Shown here one piece after another: positions 27,041 through 36,975 of a stretch of DNA of 64,000 nucleotides. The notes below the pieces were generated by a model. The model saw only the letters and a list, made by a program, of their open reading frames with translations. It was not told the DNA's origin and made no database searches. Every line of letters starts with the position of its first letter. Positions within the stretch are counted from its first letter, which is position 1. Made by a program: the position numbers and the translations under genes. Source of the stretch: Acanthornis magna. Taxonomy: Eukaryota > Chordata > Aves > Passeriformes > Acanthizidae. The DNA lies in NCBI GenBank assembly GCA_036785705.1, contig JAWUZG010000970.1:1460501-1524500 (forward strand), read 5' to 3'.

Positions 27041-27600
27041 CTGGACTTGAGCGCAGTTTCCTTCAGTGCCGGAGCGAGCGGCCGATAAGAGCGGGCTACA
27101 AAGGCCCATTCACCGTTCAGCTACCCCATGTTAAAGCAGGGTGTTTGTGCTTTGCAGAGCTGAAAATCCACCCCACGTAATGCGTGGGTTCACAGCATTT
27201 TCATCATTAGCAGTCCCAGGTGCTCCGAGTGTCACGGCGACGAAGAAAGCAAGGCAGAAGCGGATGGTGGCGGAGCGCACCCGGAGCAGGGATGGCTATA
27301 AATAACAGGGATCGGTCTGTAAATGTCAGGCTTCCTGACAAACCTGGTGTCTTCAGCTGGCAGCAGCGCTGATGGCCACCTGTCAGTGCAGTGCCCAGCC
27401 TGTGCAGGGCAAGGCGGGAGCAGCTTCTCCTTCCCCGGCACCGCTGCGCTGCTGCGCTGCCTCTCTGGAGGAGGAGGGATTGGAGGGTCATTCATCCAGC
27501 CCGTGCGTGGCTCCCCCGGGAAGCCTTGGCTCTGTCGGGTCAATGGCTGCTGCTGATGGCAGTGGGAGAGTAGGGCACTCTTCCGCGGATTCTGCAGGGC
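27041..27600. promoter_or_regulatory. CpG-enriched intronic patch, candidate regulatory element
   Basis: I count 30 CpG dinucleotides by eye in these 560 bases, in an intron where most kilobases have few. Clusters lie at 27051-27093, 27225-27285, 27435-27457 and 27501-27537. GC-rich sequence with scattered CpG continues at about 28080-28280. A TATA-like string (GGCTATAAATA, 27294-27304) sits inside, but I found no exon with a convincing start and donor after it. It may be an enhancer or an unannotated internal promoter. Only the composition is observed. Confidence 0.35.
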
Positions 27601-27865
27601 TTCTGCCCTGCCCTTCTGTGCACGGATATTTTGGGTTTATTTCCATTCTCTAAAAAAACCCTCACAAAATGTAAGAAACCAGTACAATACCTTGACCCAA
27701 CTTTTTAGCTATATAAAGAACTGTCTTTCTCCAAAATATTGCGCTATAAATCTTAAACACGCCAAAACAAAGCCAGGGATTTGGTTTGGAGAAGACACTT
27801 CTTATTAGTTGGTAAAAGTAAATAGTGAAATGAAAGAGAATGAAGTAAGACCTTTGGAAAAGCCG

Positions 27866-27943
27866 TTTTCTCCCTTTTCCTCCGTGCCTCCTCCTCTCCT
27901 TCCTCTCCTGACTCCATCTCCGCCCCCCCCCTCTCCCCCCCCA
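27866..27943. repeat. C-rich polypyrimidine tract
   Basis: Nearly 80 bases are almost entirely C and T on the plus strand, ending in runs of nine C (27923-27931) and eight C (27935-27942). The minus strand is therefore purine- and G-rich. Such tracts can form triplex or G-rich structures; this is inferred from sequence only. It lies about 270 bases after the CpG-enriched patch. Confidence 0.8.
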
Positions 27944-28344
27944 GTATCACAACTGCCCATTTGGGTACGGTAATTCCAGAGAGCAAACTTTAACGGGAAT
28001 GCCTGAAATGTGTCTGCTTCAGCTTTGTGTTATGTCTGTAATTTGAATTATTTGCATTTTGGAAAGGTATAAATTGCTCTGGTGTACTTGGGTTGGCTGG
28101 CAGCCAGGAGGGAGTTGCCTCGGGCCCAGACCAGGCGCGTTGCTGCAGATGTGGCAGGCGTACAATGGAAACTTTTGTGGGCGAGCAGCCCTCACTCCTC
28201 CAGCACACGCTGACAGGAGGCGGCATCCCGCCTGCTCGCCAGGCTCCCCAGCGGATGGGCACTGGGGCAAAACTCTTCTCTCCAGCACAGGCAGAGTGTC
28301 TTGAGGCTTAGGGCTCCCACAAACCATTTCAAAGCCATAATTCC

Positions 28345-28363
28345 TTTTTTTTTTTTTTTTTTT
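28345..28363. repeat. T19 homopolymer run
   Basis: An uninterrupted run of 19 T is followed by CATTTTTAATTTCAG. It looks like an acceptor-like pyrimidine tract, but no NFATC1-like exon follows. A CTTT tetranucleotide repeat and a second T-rich run follow at 28518-28557. Confidence 0.9.
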
Positions 28364-30903
28364 CATTTTTAATTTCAGCTGAACTGTTTAAACCTGCAAA
28401 ACATGTTTACTGTAAAAGGTTGACGTAGTGGTCTAAGGTTTCCCTCCTGGAGCTGGTCCCCGTACGTGGGCGTTGAGATTTCCCTCTTGGTTCACCAGAC
28501 GTAATATGAGGAATTGTCTTTCTTTCTTTCTTTCTTTTTTGGTTTTTTTTTTTTTTTGGTCTCTTCCTTCATAACAACTTTTCCTCCCTGTGTTTTTGTT
28601 AAATGAAATGTCACTAGCTGTTAATGAGTTGTCTATTCCCTACTTCTTCCCTCTCTTCCTTTTCCCCTCAGTTGCTGAGCAGCAATGGTCTGGACAGTCC
28701 CAAGGGAATTTCTTGAGCAAAACCCGTATTGTTCTTATTAGTTTCCAAAGACAAGCCACAGCTCTGGATTTTTATTTTCCTAATAGTTTAGATTACAGCA
28801 TCTAAAATACTTCTGAACAAACTCCTTTTGTCATCATAAAAATTTCAAAAATGCATAAAGGCAGTGCTGCGTGAAATAATTGAAAGATTAGCTGGAGATG
28901 GAGTCATTTTGAATTTTACTGACGTATCGGCAGGAAATAAAAACCAGAAACCTGAATCAGATCATTCGTCTTGCAAAGCACAAATTAAACATAGCAAAAA
29001 ACCTGAACTTCTGGTAATCCGTTTACAAAGGCAAATTGAACACATGTTAACTACTAGTCTGGACGTCTGTAGGTTTAAAAAAAACAACCCAGCAAATCCC
29101 TTACGAAGCAGAAGTTCCTACACTTCACAAAATGTGTGATAGGGTCAGTTTTGTGTTGCTTTTATAATTGATTGAATTAATTAGGGGCAGGCAGGAAGGG
29201 CTACAGGGGCTCTATGAGGAGAGGGCTGGAGATAAAAGCTGCTGATCCCAGACAGGGGATGTGTCCTAGCTTGCTGAATTTTGGTCAGATTTTTTCTACG
29301 GACAGCCCAGGGGAAGCATCTGTTGGATAAATTGTGAAGTGATTGCCAGTCCTCCTGAGAAGTCTACTTCAGTTCTGGCATGCTCCAAAGGCATCGTTAA
29401 GGAGACTTGAGCACAGTCTGGCTGCTCCTTCTCTCCCTGCAGCTGAACGTGGCAGTACCAATTAAAGGGATTCCTTTTCCAGCGTCACAAGTTAAAATGT
29501 AGGAAGAAACTGAGGGTAGATCTGCTAATTGTTTTCCTATGGAAAGACCTGCTAAATCCACTGTGGTATTTGTGCTGCAGTGTTCACGTTCTGCTTCTTT
29601 CCATACATTAAGAAAAGGGTTTTGGACATTAAAACAATCGCCAGGGATAGTCCCTCAGCAGCATTCCTTTCACAGTAGGACAGCTGTACACAAAAATATT
29701 ATTTACAGACATTTGTAATAAATCAGGCAGTTCTAAATGCGTCACCTCCATCCTGGCCATGAAAGCGAAGAGAGAAGAAAAAGTGCATTCACTCTTTTAC
29801 CTTTCAGAGAGCTCTTTTTCTAAGGCAGGCCCACATCCATGTGATGAAGTTCAAAATAACTAATATTTGCATTTTCATGTCCCAATGCTGCAATAAATGT
29901 ACAAAAGAAATGGCATAAAATCTCAGTTTCCCCTTCATTTCAGTAACATCTGACAGTGGTGGGACTCACGAAGCTACATATGTCTCTGCTGCCCAGCTTA
30001 TCCAGCAGTCTGCTTAGGGCCTTTCTGCTTATGGTGTTTTTCTAGGCCTGCAGAATGGAAACCTTACATTCTGTGTTGTTTTTCTCATTTGTTTCCTGTT
30101 CAGGTTTGAAGATACAAGGAAGTAAAAGTCCACCTTGTTGTCCCGTGTTTTCTATATCTGTGACATTTAGGGAAAATGACCAATCAAAACCAGTTTCTTC
30201 CAAATGACATGTTCCCAGAAAAAGTTATAGTTGTGGCTTAAATCTATGTTGGCTTGAAAACAGAAATTCAGTAAATTAGGAGGACCCTATACACCACCAA
30301 AAACAGCTCCAGAAGTGGGACAGCTGTAGCTGAACTAAAACAACATCAAAATGGACTCTAAAGCTGTGTTTCCCAGCCTGTGGCCTTGCCTTTTGATCCA
30401 AGCAGAAGAATTATGACAAACCGGACTAGGAGCATATTAAAATCAAATCCTGCATGGCTGAGTAGCTTCCTTAATACTGCTTCTTTTTTTTTTTTATTAT
30501 TACTGTTTAATATTAATGTTAAATGTGACTTACAGCATAAGTAGTGGTCAAAAGGCATCATAAGTAATGGTATTGTTGTCTGAAAGTTCAGTGAACTGAG
30601 ATGTAGAATAGTTGCATATTTTGTCCAGGCTAGTGGCAGAACAAACTCACAGTGGCTCTCTCTCATCACAGCATTGTGCACTCTGGACTGTGGTTTTTCC
30701 CTTCAGGAAAGCTAAAGGGACTCCTGTGACAGCTTATCCAGATGGTCTCTTAGCTGGGCAGCACTTTGGGCAATGCATTGTGAGAGCTGCTTTTCACATA
30801 TGCAGTGCCCCTTCAAAGAGATTGTTTTGCAAAAGTCGTTCCTTTCTTGGCTTGGGAGAGGAAAAAAGGACAGAACTAGATATCTTTTTCTTTTGTCTTT
30901 TAG

Positions 30904-30959
30904 ATGGTCACCATGTGTGGGAAATGGAAGCCAAAACCGACAAAGAAATGTGCAAGCCA
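30904..30959 (+). CDS. NFATC1: NFATC1 exon (probably exon 8): short IPT/TIG exon
   Basis: This 56-base exon completes the split Asp codon and encodes GHHVWEMEAKTDKEMCKP, ending in phase 0 before GTAAGT. It matches human DGHHVWEMEAKTDRDLCKP with three conservative changes. It forms strands of the C-terminal Rel (IPT/TIG) domain, about human residues 635-653. The start is fixed by the acceptor TTTTCTTTTGTCTTTTAG and the phase of the previous exon. Skipping it would shift the frame, because 56 is not a multiple of three. Confidence 0.96.
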
Positions 30960-32212
30960 GTAAGTCTGCCTTAAATATTTTAACATCAAGATGAAAAATA
31001 TATATTGTTTTCTCCAGCACTGTTACTAAAGAGGGATTTCCAAGGCTTTGGCACTGTAACAGAACAAGTACTTAGGCCTCCCCTTCTGGAAATCTTTCTT
31101 TAACACGAGCATGGGGTAAAAAGACTTCGCTGGAAGCTATCCCAAAAGTAGGAGAGACCATTTGGAAAATATTTTTTCATTGTCCAGGATGGGCTAGTCC
31201 CATCTGCTCATCTTTTGTCTTGCTGGGTCAGTTCTTCCCTGTGCTCCCAAAGCAATTCCTGATCATTTTCCTTGGCTTTCCTCTGTCTTCGGCAGAACAC
31301 AAGTCCCCTCACAGGAGATCAGCTCCACATTGGAGAAGTGTGGCTCCCTCAGCCATAACTCTAAGTGGGAAGTACATCCACTATTCCACGTCTGCAGGAA
31401 TATGCAATAGTCAAAAATGTACAGGAAAACAATTTAAAGATCTCAGCTGAATTCAGGCCAAATGCTAAGAAGAGCATTCCCTGTTACTCTTTCAAAAAGT
31501 GCCAAGGGAGGTTTTGATGGTCATAGCAGATTTCACTGTTCATGTGTGTAAGCTGATGCCCTAGAAGCTAAGTCATTCCTTAGCCCTGTGCTGCAGCATT
31601 TGGTTTCTGACAGTAGAAGATCATGGGCACATTCTTCAGCCCTTTTTCGTGTTGCACTAGATGTTCTTGCAACAGTGAATCTCCTAACCACAGAAACTAG
31701 CATGCTTAAAACTTCCTGAGTTGTTATATGAAAAAATACTGCACTGTGGAAAATGGAAATATTTGAGTAATGCTGTCCTAATGCGTTTCAAAGGAAATTT
31801 TGTTAGGTTCAGATATATCAGGGGTGACCTGCCAACCGAGCCGTTGTGCTTTCTCCTGCTGAGTTAGAGACCACGATTTGATTGTGGTCCCAGATTCTTC
31901 ACGGAGGCAGGATGGATAGAGCCTTGTCCATATGCAGTATCATATTTGCTGCCCAAAGGGAAGAAGTGAACGCTCGTGATTTCGTAAAGATCTGAGCCAT
32001 GATAAAATCATTTCCTTACTTCTAGAATCCTTGGCATGGGCACTGGGGTTGGTGGAAAGCCATCCTTGCCCACTAAGCCCACCAGTTTCCCTTCAGAGAG
32101 TGTTTCTCCTTGTGAGCCTGGGCGCCTCGTTCTTGGGGTTAGCTTTTCAATATTATTGTACAGCTCAACTACCTTAGTCGTACCTTGACTCTCTGATTTG
32201 TCACTTTTGCAG
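30960..32212 (+). other. NFATC1: Intron (1.25 kb, phase 0)
   Basis: Lies between the donor GTAAGT at 30960 and the acceptor TCACTTTTGCAG ending at 32212. It contains no repeat or open frame that I can support. Confidence 0.92.
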
Positions 32213-32345
32213 AATTCATTGGTGGTTGAGATACCACCTTTCCGCAATCAGAGAATCACCAGCCCTGTTCAGGTCAACTTCTATGTCTGCAATGGGAAAA
32301 GAAAGAGAAGCCAGTACCAGCTTTTCACCTATCTTCCTGCTAATG
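32213..32345 (+). CDS. NFATC1: NFATC1 exon (probably exon 9): end of the Rel region with the KRKR nuclear localisation signal
   Basis: This 133-base exon reads [36 protein letters not shown] and LFTYLPAN, then one base of a split Val codon before GTAACA. It completes the IPT/TIG domain. The basic KRKR at 32297-32308 is the C-terminal nuclear localisation signal; counting codons puts it at human residues 682-685, as known for NFATC1. Calcineurin dephosphorylation exposes such signals and allows nuclear entry. The exon has two possible fates: it can be spliced to 45697 for the long isoforms, or read through at its donor to make a short isoform. Confidence 0.96.
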
Positions 32346-32437
32346 GTAACAAAACAAATTCCTTATCTCTTTTAGTAAAAGTGGGAGATAATGATGATTG
32401 CTTACAAAGATACATGGTTCTGATAATTCTTAAGTAA
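32346..32437 (+). CDS. NFATC1: Read-through extension of the exon: candidate C-terminus of the short (isoform A type) protein
   Basis: If the donor at 32346 is not used, the frame continues for 30 codons ([12 protein letters not shown] at the start, YMVLIILK at the end) to a TAA at 32435-32437. Human short NFATC1 isoforms end in a 19-residue tail that also begins Gly-Asn directly after LPAN, which is what reading through this donor would give. The tail sequence here differs from the human one beyond GN, so conservation supports the mechanism rather than the peptide. This form would lack the C-terminal activation domain. An AATAAA lies 42 bases after the stop. Confidence 0.55.
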
Positions 32438-32478
32438 TTTGAATATTTTGGAGGTGTACCTGGTGCTATGAGAGTGAG

Positions 32479-32484
32479 AATAAA
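32479..32484 (+). terminator. NFATC1: AATAAA, candidate proximal polyadenylation signal
   Basis: A canonical AATAAA lies 42 bases after the read-through stop, with a T/G-containing stretch (CCTTTGTCTCTG) from 32499. It could end the short NFATC1 transcript, which in mammals uses a proximal site. A second AATAAA at 32960-32965 is an alternative. AATAAA is common by chance in AT-rich introns, so this rests on position. Confidence 0.4.
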
Positions 32485-33223
32485 TCCAGGAGAGCTGCCT
32501 TTGTCTCTGCCGCCCACACAAGAGACCTCCTCTGCAGATTATTTCCATTTGCATTGGTGGCAGAGACCTGTTGAAATAAGGACTTCTGCTTTTGGGAGCT
32601 GAAGAGCCACAGCACAAATTCACATGTTTGTGAAGGCACCGAGCTCTCTGCTAAGCTGCTGTCAACCCTTGGTCAGACTTTCTAACCCCAGAGGGTAAAT
32701 TGCATTTGAATAACATTTCTGAATTCACACCACAACATTTTAAGCCTGCTGGGCTCTGAGCTGGAGGTGGTGTGTGGATTCTCCTTGCAGTCATCTCTCA
32801 CCTTGCTGCCTTGCACAGGGTGAAAATTGAGATGGACAGCATGGGTAGAGATCAGAGTGCTCCATGCAAAATGCTTCATGGATGAGAAATGTTCAGAAAT
32901 GTGTGCCTGTGGTTTTTTTGGGGGTTTTTTGGAGCTTATATTGGTATCTGTGAAATGACAATAAAGTCACTCATGATAGCTGAATTCCAAGCAGGCTTGT
33001 ACGAAGATTTTAATAGCTAGTAAATTTAGATTCCTTTTTTTAATATTTGAAATGGCTCTTATACTGAGAACACTGTTTTGGAGAAAGTAGATTAAAAAAG
33101 GGTAGTTGGTTTGTTGTTGTTTTGGAAGGAAGAGGAATTAGAAAAAATCACTAGGTTATGCTTTTTTGTAGACTTTCCAAGCAAAAATAATCCTTCTGTG
33201 GGAAATACCCACAAAGCAATACT

Positions 33224-33244
33224 CAAGTCATGTCATATGACTTG
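33224..33244. repeat. Short perfect inverted repeat (8 bp arms, 5 bp loop)
   Basis: CAAGTCAT, a GTCAT spacer and ATGACTTG form a perfect 8 bp stem. It is too short for a microRNA precursor and has no T run after it. It is probably chance. Confidence 0.6.
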
Positions 33245-36200
33245 AAGAGACATTCTAACTTTTTGTAGGTGAAATCTCATGAAGTACACATTTGGAATTT
33301 CACCCAGTTAGCATGCACGCACTTTTATCGGGACTTAAATTTAAAATAAAAGCACAGGAAACCTGACATGGCAACTAAGTGCTTATTGCATATGTTCTGT
33401 GTAGCTATGCTTCACTGAATCAGCCTACTTATGCAAACTTCATCCCCAGTGGGGATGTCTGTGTATATTTAAAGACTGTTCATCTCTTAAATTGGAAAGA
33501 AAAAGAGTTGTTATTCTCTTTCACAACACTTTTCAGCAACAAAAACCTGTTGTAGAGGCAATCAGGTATTGCCTTGTCACCCAAGTAACTCTCATAAATA
33601 TTTCAAATTCAGGCCTCTTGTTAACTGCTGTTTGTTAAGCAGCATCTTCCCTCCAGCCTTTACATAGGCCCTTTTTTACCATTGTGTTCTAAACACTGGG
33701 AACAGTGTGCTCTTCTGCAGAGCTGATTTGTGCTGCCACCATTCTATGTTTGAAACATTTGATGTTTCATTTGATGTGAAGAGATGGGAATATATGCCTA
33801 GTGACAGCAGACCTAGTGACAACAGAGAATCAGCCTAGGCTTTATTCTGCAACGACATCTTTAATTATGGTAATTGTTGAAAACATTAGGAATCTTGTTT
33901 AGTCTGCTGTACCAATTTAAATTTAAGTGAAATCTTTTCATTTTAGTGTGGAAACCTGAAAGAAAAAACATAATACCAGGGTAGGGTAAAGGAAAGCAGG
34001 TATTCCTAGTAAATATTCCTTCCACTCCTGTTTGGTTCTCCACTCATTTTCCTAATACATATGTATATGTGCATATAGGTAATTGAAAAACATGTTGCAT
34101 TCTTTGCAGCTTCTCCCATAACAGTGGTAAAAATTAATGTGCTTCTGCAATCATCAGAATTAATAGTATAGTATGTTTTTATTATGCTTGTGTTGTTATG
34201 CCTGTGTTACACCTGTAAGGTTTTGCCCTTACATTGCTGGTGTTTTTTTCATCATGCCTTTCAAAGATAGATACAATCACCTCAAGTATGTATTTAGAAA
34301 ACATACGCAGTGACTGAATCAGTCATTTATGCTGCGGTATTTCTAGGAGTCTTTTTAGTTTTTATTTGATTTCAGTCACAATGTTCTTTTACTGTTTCCA
34401 GACATTGTAGAAAACCAAAGTTTGGCTCATGAAGAAAAAATACCTGAGTCATGAACCATTGGGTGATCAGTGTAAAAAAAATGTAGATGAGATAAGAATT
34501 ATTTTAGCCCAGGTAACACTTTGTCTGTTGTTTAAACAAATCCCACAAACAGAGAAGATGTAGGGTTTTGACAAGCAAATGTCAGAGTGATCATTAAGTG
34601 TAAGATGTGGTTTTTTCACAAATCAGACGGTGTCCTGTAAGCTGCTTCTCCTTCTGTGCTTTAGGACTTTCAAATGCTACATTTCAGTGCCTACCATAGT
34701 TTTGCAGGTATTTCTGTGTGAGGGAGCTTTTAAAAGCTTCATGACGCACATCAGACATATATTTTACAGCTCAACCGGACTGTGCCAAAGCAAAATACCG
34801 TATATGGACTAAAGCCTAAATCTTGTGTGAGCCCCCTGGCCGTGCTCCTGTGGTGGGTGTGGGCACATGCAGACCAGTGGGAGAGCCATGGGCTCATTGT
34901 GCAGCTCCCACCCCCACCGCAGGGCAGTAGGGGTTTTTTCCTGTAGCTCCTATTTCTCCTCATTCCCTAGGGGAAAACAGCCAGTGGATCCAGGGACACG
35001 TGGCCTCATTCATCCCACCTCCCATGGATGGTCCTATAGCGTCTCCATGGAGTACAGCTCTGTGACATGCAGCCAGCACAAGCTGCCATCTCCAGCAGAG
35101 TGTTATTTCGCCACCGCAGGGCTTCTCCCGTGCTGCGGAGATGTGGCAGGATTGTACCCTCCTTCTGTTAGCTCAAGTGTTTTGCAGAGCAGGAACTTAC
35201 TTGGTGAAGATGAGTTCCTGCTTCAGAAATAAAAAAACTGCTGTAAAAATGAAAATCTTACTGTTCTGTAAATGAATAGTTTAAATAACAAGACAAAACA
35301 GAAAGTAGACGCTTCACAAATGGAGCCAAGGTCTTGAAAATAAGCTTGCTTAAGTCTTTGGCTTGGGACAGACTGTAAACTTAAGTACTCATAATCCACT
35401 TTTAATTGAAATTTTGATTTACTATTCTCCTAAATTTGAGCAACTCCGAAACCTGTATTAGCCTATATTGTACAGAAATGACTGTAATGTCATTTTTTTA
35501 GTATTATGTCAACGATACGCATCGCTGAGCAATTGCATATCAGTTTTGTCCTGGAGCCTGTAGACTGTAGGCTCTTGAGACTCCTCCGCAGACATGCCTG
35601 GCACAGAAATATAAGTAGTTTCCATACCATTCTGGCACAGGTGAATTCCCGCAGCTCATATGGTAAGTACTGATACATATTGCATTGCCGCATCCCATCA
35701 GAATTTGAGGAGGAAGGCTCTGGACCAGGCGCTGCAGTCAGGAGTCTGAGCAGAGCACAATGAGCAGACCCTTGGATGTTCAGCTTTCAAAGCACCTCTG
35801 CTGCTGTGGCTCCGTGCAGGAGGCTCTGCTGCTCCGTTATGTGCAGCAGCACATTTTGGAAAACCGTGGGCAAACACTGCACCTGGGAACCCTACTGTCT
35901 AGAAAAATGCTTTGTTTTGATTTATGCTCATGACTGCATATCATTTTGCTTCTATGAATGTATTATATCATTGGCCCATGTATGCACTTAAAACAGGAGG
36001 AGCAGTCCTCTGAAATCACTAGGTCTAAGCAGTAGCATTTCAGGGTTAAACTAACCTGGAGAGTCTGAAGAAGCACACAGGCAACCAGACATGTATGTTG
36101 TGGTTTCAAATCCTGTATTTTCATCTGCTGAGAAAGCTGAAGGAGTTCTCCTGCTCAGAAGACTTTAAACAATGAATGATAAGGATTAGATGTCTGTCTG

Positions 36201-36883
36201 TTTAGATTTCTTTAAAGTAAGTACAAAACCTGGAGGAAACGTGTTCAAGAACTTATTTTTGCAGATAGGAGTGAGTGCTCTCTAAGTTTTGTGTTATCCA
36301 ATGAATATTGATACCAATAATATTGAACACAGGAAAGTTTTTCTTTGAATTTTATTTAGACAAGTAGTGATATTTGACTAAGCAAAGACAGGCTAGTGTG
36401 TCTAGAAAATATTTAATAAAAAGGAAAAAGGAAAGCTGATGTGTTTCGTCTACTGGAATGAAAAATACGCTTTTGCTAAAAGTTGATGATAAAGTATTGC
36501 CGGTTTCTGTTTCTGTCAGGCTTCTTAATTGTCAAAGCATTATTAAAAGATCATTTCATTGCTTCTAGTATTTATTAAAATGGTGTTGATCTTCTGGGTA
36601 ACTTTTACTTTGAGGTACGTTTCGCTACCCACAGGGCTAGATTTCCAACTGCACAGCCTACACTCACAGAGGCAGCTTTTCTGCAATTCCTTTGCCTCCC
36701 TACTGTCATTTTCACAAGTCTCCAAGGTGTTGAGCTCCTCTGAAAACCTGGCCACAGTGACTTGGTGGAGATGGAAGTCCTTTGAATCTGTGTGTGTGGA
36801 GTTGTGCTGAGAGCCTGCCTGTGGTGACTAGATGTGCCTCAATACAGCCCAGGGGCACAAAAGTGAAGCTCTTAGCATTGTAG

Positions 36884-36975
36884 AATAGAGTCATAGAGTA
36901 TCTCAAGTTGGAAGGGACCCATAAGGATCATTAAGTCCAACTCCCTGCTCCTTGCAGGATGACCCCTTGGTGTAC
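36884..36975 (-). mobile_element. CR1 LINE 3' end fragment
   Basis: The plus strand reads AGAGTCATAGAGTATCTCAA, then GTTGGAAGGGACCCATAAGG, then ATCATTAAGTCCAACTCC. This is the reverse complement of the typical 3' end of avian CR1 elements, including a worn copy of the terminal ATTCTATG-type repeat. The element is heavily 5'-truncated, as most CR1 copies are. The end at about 36975 is approximate, since similarity fades after GCAGGATGACCCC. Confidence 0.85.

Larger units (their letters stand above)
15713..30903 (+). other. NFATC1: Large intron (15.2 kb, phase 1)
   Basis: Runs from the donor GTATGT at 15713 to the acceptor CTTTTAG ending at 30903. The split codon G|AT gives Asp. It carries an antisense LTR-like repeat (22343-23321), a CpG-enriched patch (27041-27600), a C-rich polypyrimidine tract (27866-27943), a T19 run (28345-28363) and a CTTT repeat (28518-28540). 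Elsewhere it is mostly AT-rich unique sequence. Open frames in it, such as the 129-codon minus frame at 24907-25296 and the 91-codon plus frame at 28864-29139, show no recognisable domain. Confidence 0.88.

Noticed and set aside
28864..29139. 91-codon plus-strand frame, Lys/Asn/Ser-rich
   Set aside because: No recognisable domain, no splice or promoter context, AT-rich intron; treated as chance.
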